IMG/VR virus record: IMGVR_UViG_3300025141_000445
Coordinates: 1-32,277 of that record
Strand: one strand, 5' to 3'
DNA length: 32,277 bases
Source: a virus
Shown: piece after piece, positions 8,293-14,677 of the stretch
Numbering within the stretch: position 1 is the first letter of the stretch
Layout of the letters: each line of letters begins with the position of its first letter
Made by a program: the position numbers and the translations under genes
The notes under the pieces: generated by a model
The model's database searches: none
Seen by the model: the letters and a program-made list of their open reading frames with translations, nothing else
What the model was told of the DNA's origin: nothing

Positions 8293-8496
8293 CTATTCCG
8301 CCGAGTAATATAGCAAGTCATCCTCGGACATCTTTTTTGGTTCTCCGACTATTAAATCATCAAGATCGTCATGTCGAATCATTTTCTCTGGTAAGAATTT
8401 AACCTTCACATCAAAACCGTCTCGAGTAAATTCAAACTCGCCAACCCCGCAAGCCTTCATCATGTCTACAAATTGTTTTAGCTCATTTGGGTTCAT
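8293..8496 (-). CDS. 67-aa acidic protein resembling a BCCP N-terminal segment
   Basis: The chosen start is the ATG at 8494-8496, overlapping the TerL stop as ATGA with GGAG eight bases upstream; a longer reading to 8520 lies in TerL and has no better site. The first 34 residues, beginning MNPNELKQFVDMMKACGVGE and continuing FEFTRDGFDVKVKF, have the helix-then-two-strands pattern seen at the N-terminus of biotin carboxyl carrier proteins (x-x-x-L-K-x-F-V-x-x-M-x-x-x-G-V-x-E-x-E). I have seen similar short proteins beside phage terminases. No lysine-containing biotinyl domain is present. Function unknown. Confidence 0.7.
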   Translation of the reverse strand: MNPNELKQFVDMMKACGVGEFEFTRDGFDVKVKFLPEKMIRHDDLDDLIVGEPKKMSEDDLLYYSAE

Positions 8497-9974
8497 TGTA
8501 AGTTCTCCGTTTCCCACCAATCGTCGGTGTCTTCTTCCTGCTCAAGTCTTTGTAATTCATCTTCTTCCATCTTCTCACACTCGTCATCGAACCACTGGAG
8601 AGTCCCGTATTTTGGCGCTCTGATCAATTCTTCACTACAATAGTGTCTTGATTCACGCCAAGCATAAAGAAAGGCATCAGACAAATGGTTCTCACAACGT
8701 TCGCTTTCCTTCTGGCGTTTTTCATCCCACTGCAAGAGCCTCCACTCGTCTTCCAGACCGCTGCCGCGAGGAAGCTTAATGAAACCGGAGGCGAGATCAG
8801 AGTTAAGAAGCTCAATGTAGGAGAACTTGTCGTATTTGCTTGCGGCGGTGATGGGAAGTTGGTAGCGGATACGAAACTCCTCCGCAATGCTCTTGCCAAG
8901 GCCGCCCGTGTCGACAACGATTTTGATAAATTCGTAAATATTCGTCAGCTCACGGATATGCTGCGCGATTTCTGTAGGTATCATATGACTGGCCTTAAAT
9001 TCGTCGACGAGATAGAGAAGGGGAAGGTCTCTGCTGAATGCTACGACAGTGAATGCAGTTGCATCCTCGAAACCCAAGTCGACACCAAGAATATACTCAA
9101 AATCGAAATCCTCAACGGGGAGGGTTTCGTAAATATTCTTGTCCTCGAACATTCTGTAGACAAGAGAATCTGCGCTACGTACCCACTGGCCCCGCCACTC
9201 CCGCATAAAGACCGGATGATCGCTATTCCACCCGCGCCTCGCCATACGTTGATCTAACCACTCCTTCGCGTGGGGGATATGGGGATTCTCCATAATGGTC
9301 CAAGCATGTGCAGAATAGTCGCTTTTCTCATCCATTGTGGACCGATAAAAGATTCCTGAACAAGAAGCGTTAGGCGTACCTATCATGCATAGGGTCCCGT
9401 CGCAGTCGACCAAGGTAGGCTCTAGGGCTTCTTCGACCAGCTCATCCATATGTCGGCCAAAAGACGCACACTCATCAAGCACAACGAGACGAAAAGCAGA
9501 TCCTCTAAGTTTATCGACATCAGCTTGGTCATTAGCTCCTGTTAAATAGATTACGCTCTCATTTGGGAAGGTGCAAAAAAGCTCTGAGTTATTGAAGTGT
9601 AGACCGAGAGAATATTGCTGATTGAGCTGTTTGATCTTTGGCCACATAACCCTCTTCGCATTCGAGCGAGTAAGAGCAATATAGGCAGCCTCAGAGCCGG
9701 GGTTTTCCACCATTTCCTTTAATAAATATACTGCGGCTGAATGTGTTTTCCCGGCTCGTCTTGAGCAAAGTGCTGTCTTGAGCTTGGATGGGTCTGAAAT
9801 AAAATCAATCTGCTCCTGAAAACAATCCTTGTAGAATTGAGTAGACCTCTCCGTATGCGCTATGCTTTTCTTGATGGGCGGCAGCTCACCAAAGCGCTTG
9901 GTATATTCCTTTAAGACCGTCCGGGCCTTCAGGACGTTCATGTTGCTAGTTGTCTTTTTCGTACTTTTCGACAT
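8493..9974 (-). CDS. terL: Terminase large subunit
   Basis: A 493-aa packaging motor. The ATPase domain has Walker A CSRRAGKTH (residues 70-78), Walker B LVVLDECA (163-170, D167/E168) and coupling motif GTPN (199-202). The C-terminal RNase H-like nuclease domain has its three acidic metal ligands at GVDLG (D299), VVDTGG (D355) and HLSDA (D433). All key residues are present, so it should be active in DNA translocation and in cutting concatemers. The upstream region of the ATG has only a weak binding site; a start at Met12 (MNVLKARTV) is possible. It is followed by the 67-aa gene with an ATGA overlap. Confidence 0.95.
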   Translation of the reverse strand: MSKSTKKTTSNMNVLKARTVLKEYTKRFGELPPIKKSIAHTERSTQFYKDCFQEQIDFISDPSKLKTALCSRRAGKTHSAAVYLLKEMVENPGSEAAYIALTRSNAKRVMWPKIKQLNQQYSLGLHFNNSELFCTFPNESVIYLTGANDQADVDKLRGSAFRLVVLDECASFGRHMDELVEEALEPTLVDCDGTLCMIGTPNASCSGIFYRSTMDEKSDYSAHAWTIMENPHIPHAKEWLDQRMARRGWNSDHPVFMREWRGQWVRSADSLVYRMFEDKNIYETLPVEDFDFEYILGVDLGFEDATAFTVVAFSRDLPLLYLVDEFKASHMIPTEIAQHIRELTNIYEFIKIVVDTGGLGKSIAEEFRIRYQLPITAASKYDKFSYIELLNSDLASGFIKLPRGSGLEDEWRLLQWDEKRQKESERCENHLSDAFLYAWRESRHYCSEELIRAPKYGTLQWFDDECEKMEEDELQRLEQEEDTDDWWETENLQ

Positions 9975-10027
9975 CTTTTGAGTTCTTTACAGGTATATAA
10001 ACTTGTCCATTTTCCCAATTAAAAAAC

Positions 10028-10336
10028 CTATCCCAAGGAAGCCTTGCCCTTCTTGCCGGCTCCCTTACTTCCCTTATCCGCTGTAGTCTCCTTCTTCGCA
10101 TTTGGGTCCTCCCCCCCAAACTCGACTATAGCTGGTTCGTTCACTGTTTCAAAAAATGAGACATTTGATAAAGGCGCAACCGTGGTCACGTTTTGGCAGT
10201 GAATAAATATATAGCACTCGTGTAGGGATATGTAGGATATGGGTGGATTAGAGCAGTTGAGCCTTATAAATGTTTCTGGTCTTTTCGACGATATGGCTAC
10301 AGGCTCAAAGAACCTAACAGTTTTCAAACTAATCAT
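10028..10336 (-). CDS. Hypothetical protein with Lys/Gly-rich tail (102 aa)
   Basis: The first 70 residues look beta-rich (VRFFEPVAISSKRPETFIRLN, SYISLHECYIFIHC, NVSFFETV). The last 30 are low-complexity and basic (NAKKETTADKGSKGAGKKGKASLG), probably disordered. The start overlaps the stop of the upstream GNAT-like gene as ATGA. About 53 bases separate it from TerL, with no feature I can call. No family recognised. Confidence 0.65.
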   Translation of the reverse strand: MISLKTVRFFEPVAISSKRPETFIRLNCSNPPISYISLHECYIFIHCQNVTTVAPLSNVSFFETVNEPAIVEFGGEDPNAKKETTADKGSKGAGKKGKASLG

Positions 10337-10803
10337 TGGCTAACCTCGATTTGTATATTGTGTAAAATGTAGGGATTATACATCATTGCCTTCCCCTCGA
10401 TATATACAGGCTTAGAACAGAAGAAGTGCGACATTACCACTTCTTTATCTGGAGTCCAGCCTAATTCTTTGAGCAGCATTTTAAAGATACCATAGCGGCG
10501 AAACCTCCCTTTAACGAAGGCATAGTGTAGTAGCGGCCATTCTTGGGCTTCTCCACAGATAAATCCGTACATGATGCTAATGTCTGCTGGGTCGCAGGCA
10601 ATATAGACATCCGATTTTTGAACTAGGTGGCTAATAATCCTTCGATGGTTGGAAAAGAAGGTTGCCTTTGGTATCCCTGCGGCGAATGCTGAGTAGGAAT
10701 GTTGCCTAAGCCACGAGCTATAGACAAATGGCATGTCTGGCTGGATGGCTTCCCGTATGCGTACAGGCAGGTCTTCCTTCATGTTTTTGGCAGCGCTACT
10801 CAT
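10333..10803 (-). CDS. GNAT-like acetyltransferase-fold protein (156 aa)
   Basis: Order of elements fits the GNAT fold: strand VRIREAIQPDMPFVYSSWLRQ, helix region around residues 45-60, strand VYIACDPADISIMYGFICGE, strand LLHYAFVKGRFRRYGIFKMLLKELGW. The FVKGRFRRYGIFKMLL segment has the position and V-x-x-x-x-R-x-x-G-I/A pattern of the acetyl-CoA loop (motif A). Proteins of this type are frequent in phage head operons near the terminase; substrate unknown. The start overlaps the upstream gene by 8 bases, so coupled translation is likely. Confidence 0.6.
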   Translation of the reverse strand: MSSAAKNMKEDLPVRIREAIQPDMPFVYSSWLRQHSYSAFAAGIPKATFFSNHRRIISHLVQKSDVYIACDPADISIMYGFICGEAQEWPLLHYAFVKGRFRRYGIFKMLLKELGWTPDKEVVMSHFFCSKPVYIEGKAMMYNPYILHNIQIEVSQ

Positions 10804-11002
10804 CGCCCACCAACATTCGTAAAAGTCGCTTGACGCGCTTTTTCAGTTCACTGTATATATTATATATACGGTAACGGTTCAGAGATACTACTTTCACATC
10901 AGACCTCCTAAACATGAATATGGCCCTCGCCGGCAAGGAAGCTCTTAGCTTCCGCGCAGGAAGTGGCTTTAGCCTCTTCCGAAGTTCTTTATCACCAATC
11001 AT
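10796..11002 (-). CDS. Small basic protein (68 aa)
   Basis: I place the start at the ATG 11000-11002 (MIGDKELRKRLKPLPARKLR) because GGGAG lies 6 bases upstream; the longer reading to 11047 lies inside the metallopeptidase gene without a site. The protein is rich in R, K and L with helices at both ends (ELRKRLKPL and YSELKKRVKRLLRMLVGDE). It overlaps its neighbours by 11 bases upstream and 8 bases downstream. No family recognised; nucleic acid binding is possible from charge. Confidence 0.6.
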   Translation of the reverse strand: MIGDKELRKRLKPLPARKLRASLPARAIFMFRRSDVKVVSLNRYRIYNIYSELKKRVKRLLRMLVGDE

Positions 11003-11408
11003 TAAGATCTCCCGCAGGGGCGCAGTGAGGGGTAGGAGCCCAGACAAGTTCCCATAACTCCTTGTTTAACTTATTAAATAATATAATCGCCTTGGTTGCG
11101 CTTTCGGTTATGTGCTCGTTATTCAATTTAATGCTTCCATCCTCAATGGATAGTTGTCCGTATCCTACGGATTCCCAGAGGATGTGCCAGATTTCATGAA
11201 GGAAACTCTGTCTGGCACATTCCTCATTCAGGGTTCCATCGATTGTCAACGTATGGGTCTCGAAATCAACATGAGAAAAACACTTGTGGTTTTCGTCATC
11301 CATTACTGGGTGGTCGATTACGATATCAAATACGCACCAACCAGCATTCACGCACATGCCGGTCTTTCTCAATCTCTGGAAAAAATTATCCAACCTCTTC
11401 CTCGTCAC
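10992..11408 (-). CDS. HExxH zinc metallopeptidase-like protein
   Basis: A 138-aa protein with the zinc-binding motif HEIWH at residues 71-75 in a helix (SFLHEIWHILWE). It follows a beta-region (HVDFETHTLTIDGTL) and precedes a helical C-terminus (EHITESATKAIILFNKLNKELWELV). The first acidic residue after the motif that could be the third ligand is E79, or E95/E98 within the later helix. Small phage proteins of this arrangement resemble the ImmA/IrrE-like and other minimal zincin families. In a head operon it could cleave a structural protein, or it could act on host proteins; neither is shown. It overlaps both neighbouring genes (23 and 11 bases), so translation is coupled. Confidence 0.7.
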   Translation of the reverse strand: MTRKRLDNFFQRLRKTGMCVNAGWCVFDIVIDHPVMDDENHKCFSHVDFETHTLTIDGTLNEECARQSFLHEIWHILWESVGYGQLSIEDGSIKLNNEHITESATKAIILFNKLNKELWELVWAPTPHCAPAGDLNDW

Positions 11409-11802
11409 TCTTCATCATCACGAGTGCCTTCCTCACTTCCCCTCGCAGCTCCTTGTCACTTAAGCGGTCCACGCGGGTCCTCTTCTCCATATCCTCCTCC
11501 AAAGTGGCGAGGGTCTTGAGGAGATTCCCCATACGCATGAAGTGCTTAGAGTCATCAGGTGCTAGGGTGGAAAGTGTTCCTGAAGTCTTTCCAATAAGCT
11601 TAGAGATTTCGAGCTGGCAAACCGACATAGCATCTGCAACGAGGGCCTGCGTATTAGGCAGTACCCGCATTGCTGACATATGGCGCCTAGTGGCCTTCTC
11701 AAAGCCGTCATGCTCTTTTCGCTCCTGCCTCCTCGAATCATATTTAGGGATGGCGGGACGGTCTTCAAGCGGCACTAGCGTGTTCTGAGTCGTCTTTTTC
11801 AT
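11386..11802 (-). CDS. Helical protein, possible terminase small subunit (138 aa)
   Basis: The preferred start is the ATG at 11800-11802 (MKKTTQNTLVPLEDRP), inside the end of the upstream coiled-coil gene; AAAGG precedes it closely. A longer reading to 11856 begins in the other gene and looks unnatural. The body is helical: a basic N-terminal part (YDSRRQERKEHDGFEKATRRH), a central helix pair, and a C-terminal LSDKELRGEVRKALVMMKSDEEEVG with an acidic tail. Position at the head of the packaging operon and this organisation fit a small terminase, but I see no clear helix-turn-helix. Alternative: unknown regulator. Confidence 0.55.
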   Translation of the reverse strand: MKKTTQNTLVPLEDRPAIPKYDSRRQERKEHDGFEKATRRHMSAMRVLPNTQALVADAMSVCQLEISKLIGKTSGTLSTLAPDDSKHFMRMGNLLKTLATLEEDMEKRTRVDRLSDKELRGEVRKALVMMKSDEEEVG

Positions 11803-11989
11803 TACCTTTAACCGGACCTTCAACGGGCTGTAGCTGAGAGACCACCATAAGACCAATCTCTAAACCATCTATCTGGGTCTTAATCTGAGTCTTTTGGTTG
11901 AGCAAGTTCATAAGCTGTTGTTCTACATGACCTAATTGGGTACACAGCTCAGTGTACTTCTTTCTTATTTGTTCCTGATTCTCTGACAT
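11765..11989 (-). CDS. Coiled-coil protein (74 aa), first gene of the leftward operon
   Basis: Residues 5-50 form a strong heptad-type helix (QEQIRKKYTELCTQLGHVEQ, then LMNLLNQKTQIKTQIDGLE), followed by an acidic tail. The ATG at 11987-11989 has an excellent site, AAAGGAG, at spacing 7. It is the first gene after the A+T-rich control region, so it should be the promoter-proximal gene of the leftward head transcript. No family recognised. Confidence 0.7.
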   Translation of the reverse strand: MSENQEQIRKKYTELCTQLGHVEQQLMNLLNQKTQIKTQIDGLEIGLMVVSQLQPVEGPVKGNEKDDSEHASAA

Positions 11990-12160
11990 GAAATTCTCCT
12001 TTATGGGTAACTAGATAAAAGACCCCCTCCTTTTGAAGAGGGCCGTAAAAAATATTAGTGACTGGTATGTATCCGTATTCAAGAGTTAGAACCCCCCCAA
12101 ACCCGTTTCCAACTTTTTTTAAATCCAGATTTATCAGAATATACTGAGTATAATTGCGTG

Positions 12161-12207
12161 ATTACATTGAATATATTCCTGATATTCTTAAGTATATTGA
12201 ATGTAAT
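12161..12207. repeat. Inverted repeat, likely operator or cruciform
   Basis: ATTACATTGAATATA (12161-12175) and TATATTGAATGTAAT (12193-12207) are reverse complements at 14 of 15 positions, separated by 17 bases. The half-site ATTGAATGTA recurs as a direct copy at 12308-12317. This is the size and layout of a binding site for a dimeric regulator with a second half-site 100 bases away. Confidence 0.6.
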
Positions 12208-12416
12208 ATAGTGAAGCGAGTGTATCGGATATAGTATTGCGGGAATAGTATTCAGACGATAGGTGTCTGAGTATATTATAGTTGGGATAAGATAGTTACT
12301 GTACTGAATTGAATGTAGTAAAGCCACGATATGATACTTGATATAGTCTATTCTAAATATCATTTCGCCACTCTCGCTTTACAACTCGCTCTTGAATTGT
12401 CTAAATCAGCCTATGT

Positions 12417-12460
12417 GCCATATGTCGCCATACAATACACTACCATACGTTGCCATACGT
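12417..12460 (+). repeat. Four phased CCATA repeats (iterons)
   Basis: CCATATG, CCATACA, CCATACG and CCATACG begin at 12418, 12428, 12443 and 12453. Spacing is 10, 15 and 10 bases, so two pairs each one helical turn apart lie 25 bases apart. Three of the four are preceded by G. They lie just upstream of a candidate rightward promoter and of the first early gene, fitting an activator or repressor array, or origin iterons. Confidence 0.5.
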
Positions 12461-12500
12461 ACTTATTGCTTGTCAATTCTATTTTTTTGGTGCCGATAAC

Positions 12501-12528
12501 TTGCGCCACCGGTGGAGCCGTATATACT
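12501..12528 (+). promoter_or_regulatory. Candidate rightward early promoter
   Basis: TTGCGC (12501-12506), a 16-base spacer, then TATACT (12523-12528), which matches the sigma-70 -10 box at five of six positions. Transcription would start near 12535, 38 bases before the first early gene. The -35 match is only three of six, which would fit a promoter needing an activator, and the CCATA array lies 40-85 bases upstream. TTGTCA at 12470-12475 is a better -35 sequence but has no good -10 partner. Confidence 0.35.
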
Positions 12529-12572
12529 CACGATGTGGCCAATTAAGGCCCACAAAAACAAGGATGAAAACA

Positions 12573-12881
12573 ATGACATATCAAGACTTAGTTAACAGGG
12601 CTCAAGCACGCTTGCGATGCAATTTGTGCATGTCACCCGAAAGAAGTGTTAGAAAAGCAATGCTTAAGAACTTCCCTTCACTAGTGAGCATTCAGCATAG
12701 TGCGCACTACGCCGACGGGGCGCCAGTGGCGTCGCATGACGGCACATTCTCCATCGATAGCATCATCAGCGATGCTGTGCGCCAAAATAATGCGCTTTAT
12801 GGCAATTATGGCAAGTCGATCCGGGTGATTAAGGAAATCGACCGTATAAAGGGCGATAGATACGTGTATTTGAACAAGTAA
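12573..12881 (+). CDS. Hypothetical early protein (102 aa)
   Basis: I choose the ATG at 12573 (MTYQDLVNRAQARL) because AAGGA lies 8 bases before it; an ATG nine bases earlier has no site. A possible Cys pair (RCNLCMS) occurs near residues 17-20, too little for a zinc finger. The middle part is helical (IDSIISDAVRQNNALYGNYGKS) and the C-terminus is basic (IRVIKEIDRIKGDRYVYLNK). It is the first gene of the rightward transcript, where host-takeover proteins are often found. No family recognised. Confidence 0.65.
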   Translation: MTYQDLVNRAQARLRCNLCMSPERSVRKAMLKNFPSLVSIQHSAHYADGAPVASHDGTFSIDSIISDAVRQNNALYGNYGKSIRVIKEIDRIKGDRYVYLNK

Positions 12882-12965
12882 ACAACAATGGGCCAGTGTA
12901 AAGGCTGGTAAGGTTACGCGTTTTTCACGCCCTCCCAAGGCAATAGAATAACAACATATTTCAAT

Positions 12966-12996
12966 GGCAAATGCTTGGCGCGTCCGGGCATTTGCC
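12966..12996 (+). promoter_or_regulatory. Hairpin before the clamp gene
   Basis: Perfect 9-bp inverted repeat GGCAAATGC / GCATTTGCC with a 13-base loop TTGGCGCGTCCGG. It ends 5 bases before the ribosome-binding site of the clamp gene, in a 137-base gap after the first early gene. No T-run follows, so it is probably not a terminator; a 5' UTR structure affecting translation or decay is more likely. Confidence 0.5.
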
Positions 12997-13018
12997 TAAC
13001 AAAAGAGGTAACACTATT

Positions 13019-13840
13019 ATGAATACACAAGAACAAACATCCACACAACCGGCCCAAGTCTTTACGTCTGAATATGCCGTAGATCCCGAACTAGTGACGA
13101 TCGAGGGGTTGGAATTGCCCCCATCAGTGGTCGAACTCTGGCGATTCTGTGATCTGGGCACGAGTAGCTCTATTGCACGTCCAGATTTCAAAGGTGTGAG
13201 CGTCCTATTCAAGAAAGATGGATCTTTGGAGGCTTGCGCTACAAACGGCCATTATCTGGTTTTAGTAAAGCTTGACCCCATACAAGGTCGATTCTCAAAG
13301 AATAGGAAATTTCCCGCGCTCAAACCCAGCGCCGCAAAGAATGAGGTCGTCACGTTTCGGGGCACCTTCGAAGGTGAGGACAGGCTTGCGGATGTTAGGA
13401 CGTGGCTGGACGGGAAGATCTTAAAAGGTCTCAAGCCCAAAAGGGGTGATCGCGTTCTTTTGACAAAGATCTCACCAACCATTCGAGACGATTATAATGA
13501 CTATTTGCATCCAATATCGTTTAGCGTCCACAACGGCACCCACACCTATAGAGATGAGCAACAGGCCACCGTCCGCGATAACTTCCCAGACTATAACGCG
13601 GTGGTTCCTCATAGTTTTACGCCGATCTCTGGCATTGGCTTGAATCCAGAATACTTTGGGATCTTTGCAGGCTACCTAAAGAAGATAGGTTGCCGTCAAG
13701 CTTGCAAGCTACAGTTTAGCCGGGACGACGGCCCTATGCTTATTGAAGCACCAGTGGAATCCATTAGTGGAGAGTTTAAAGGCGATCTTGTCAGCCGGAC
13801 CAATTCGATCCAGCTGGTTTTAATGCCTATGCGATTTTAG
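13019..13840 (+). CDS. Divergent DnaN-like sliding clamp (two-domain)
   Basis: A 273-aa protein with three hallmarks of bacterial beta clamps in the right order. These are ACATNGHYLVLVKL (residues 72-85, matching the TDGHRLA strand), NFPDYNAVVP (188-197, matching FPDYRRVLP) and a C-terminus LVLMPMRF (266-273, matching YVVMPMRL). A segment GIGLNPEYFGIFAGYLKKIG matches the clamp helix before the last strands. It would tether a DNA polymerase to DNA. It is about 90 residues shorter than the usual 366 and seems to lack one clamp domain. The start ATG at 13019 follows AAAGAGGTAACA; a longer reading from 12971 lacks a site. No DNA polymerase gene is in the window, so host Pol III is the likely partner. 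Confidence 0.75.
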   Translation: MNTQEQTSTQPAQVFTSEYAVDPELVTIEGLELPPSVVELWRFCDLGTSSSIARPDFKGVSVLFKKDGSLEACATNGHYLVLVKLDPIQGRFSKNRKFPALKPSAAKNEVVTFRGTFEGEDRLADVRTWLDGKILKGLKPKRGDRVLLTKISPTIRDDYNDYLHPISFSVHNGTHTYRDEQQATVRDNFPDYNAVVPHSFTPISGIGLNPEYFGIFAGYLKKIGCRQACKLQFSRDDGPMLIEAPVESISGEFKGDLVSRTNSIQLVLMPMRF

Positions 13841-13844
13841 TATT

Positions 13845-13872
13845 TTAACCGGGCGTCCTTAACCGGGCGCCC
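13845..13872 (+). repeat. Direct repeat with nested palindrome before the next early gene
   Basis: TTAACCGGGCG occurs at 13845-13855 and again at 13859-13869, 14 bases apart. The second copy runs into the palindrome GGGCGCCC (13865-13872), and GGGCG/CGCCC can also pair across the unit. It lies in the 52-base gap between the clamp gene and the next start, immediately before AAAAGAGGTAACA. Possible mRNA structure or protein site. Confidence 0.45.
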
Positions 13873-13892
13873 ATTAAAAGAGGTAACAAATA

Positions 13893-14258
13893 ATGGTAGC
13901 AAAGAGCACTAAAATATTTAATGCGTTTGAGTTTGTAAAGCCGAACGCACCAACACCCTCCGGTCTTTATTGGCCCAACCAGCTGAATTACCTTTGGGAG
14001 TATTGCCACTATCTGGGCAGCATTGTTGATAGCAACGGACGAAAACTTGATCTGGGCGTTTGCGGTAGTTGCGCCTGTTCACTTCCCGGTGAGGTCTCCG
14101 ATGCTACGGCTTATGGTAATGAGCCAGAAAACTACAGGAGCGGCCCCCTCAAGATTATTTTAGGAGGATCGGAGCGCTGGCAACGGGAGAGGGATACTAA
14201 AGATCCATACTATAAAGAGCTATTTTTTAGGGCCGTTTCCTATGGCCTAGCATATTAA
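13893..14258 (+). CDS. Hypothetical early protein (121 aa)
   Basis: Contains aromatic-rich segments (SGLYWPNQLNYLWEYCHYLG) and a cysteine cluster LGVCGSCACSLPG (three Cys within five residues), which could bind a metal or form disulfides. The C-terminus is helical (ERDTKDPYYKELFFRAVSYGLAY). The ribosome-binding site is AAAAGAGGTAACA at spacing 5. Its place directly after the clamp gene suggests a DNA-metabolism or accessory role, but no family is recognised. Confidence 0.7.
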   Translation: MVAKSTKIFNAFEFVKPNAPTPSGLYWPNQLNYLWEYCHYLGSIVDSNGRKLDLGVCGSCACSLPGEVSDATAYGNEPENYRSGPLKIILGGSERWQRERDTKDPYYKELFFRAVSYGLAY

Positions 14259-14281
14259 TCTTTTTTTTGAGGTAACAAATT

Positions 14282-14677
14282 ATGACACAAGAACAAAAAA
14301 CATGTGAACAACGAATTGATGAATCACTAGCAAGTAGAATAGAAGACATCCGCCGGCTATTTGAAGAGCCAGAAGACGCTAAGACGCTCGAAGAACTGGG
14401 CTCCCTAGACGAATATGGGCTGAGCTTCGACTATGTAGAGCCGGAGACCTTCGAAGACCAGCCAGACGGGTATTGGCGCTGGCAATTATCTTGGGGCGGA
14501 CCCGCAGACGAGTTCAGGTTCCACGACGGGGATCACCGAATCGAGTTCAGGTTCCACGATTGGGGCGACGGCGCCGGTCGATGGCTCGGTGGTGAGAGTA
14601 GAAAGCTAATCGCCGAGATAGCGGAGCTTTATTTCGGCCTGACTGCGTACCCTATATGGCGCCAAGAGCATGAATAG
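14282..14677 (+). CDS. Hypothetical acidic protein (131 aa) with internal repeat
   Basis: Strongly acidic (SLASRIEDIRRLFEEPEDAK, LEELGSLDEYGLSFDYVEPE). Residues 77-94 contain a doubled EFRFHD motif (DEFRFHDGDHRIEFRFHDWGDG), built from a 17-base exact DNA repeat. The overall look, with WRWQLSWGGPADEFRFH, suggests a beta-domain, and an acidic early protein could mimic DNA; that is speculation. Site GAGGTAACA precedes the start. Its end overlaps the next gene by 8 bases. Confidence 0.7.
   Translation: MTQEQKTCEQRIDESLASRIEDIRRLFEEPEDAKTLEELGSLDEYGLSFDYVEPETFEDQPDGYWRWQLSWGGPADEFRFHDGDHRIEFRFHDWGDGAGRWLGGESRKLIAEIAELYFGLTAYPIWRQEHE
14510..14559 (+). repeat. In-frame 33-base-period direct repeat
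   Basis: GAGTTCAGGTTCCACGA is present at 14510-14526 and again at 14543-14559, exactly 33 bases (11 codons) apart inside the acidic protein gene. Identical third positions imply recent duplication or gene conversion rather than protein-level selection alone. Confidence 0.7.

Larger units (their letters stand above)
11990..12572. promoter_or_regulatory. A+T-rich divergent control region
   Basis: These 583 bases separate the leftward head operon from the rightward early operon and hold no convincing gene. Contents include a short stem CCCTC/GAGGG near 12033-12050 just upstream of the leftward operon, and the perfect 13-base palindrome TATACTGAGTATA at 12140-12152. There is a 15-base inverted repeat at 12161-12207, TCAGAC/GTCTGA at 12252-12270, and the direct repeat ATAGTATT at 12231 and 12245. 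ATTGAATGTA occurs at 12197 and 12308, and four CCATA units lie at 12417-12460. The density of dyads and repeats fits operators, an early/late switch or a replication origin. I could not identify a trustworthy leftward promoter. Confidence 0.7.

Noticed and set aside
8685-9257. 190-codon plus-strand frame
   Set aside because: It lies antisense to the terminase gene, whose motifs are complete; composition follows the antisense of TerL.
12033-12050. Terminator at the start of the leftward operon
   Set aside because: The CCCTC/GAGGG stem is only five bases and the following minus-strand GGTCTTTTATC is a poor T-run; noted only as part of the control region.
12079-12120. C-run and T-run (acccccccaa, aacttttttt) as a rightward terminator
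   Set aside because: No stable stem precedes the T-run and there is no gene to terminate on that strand.
12079-12363. 94-codon minus-strand frame in the control region
   Set aside because: It is dominated by I, Y, N and L from A+T-rich repeat DNA, has no good ribosome-binding site, and overlaps the palindromes; it looks like chance.
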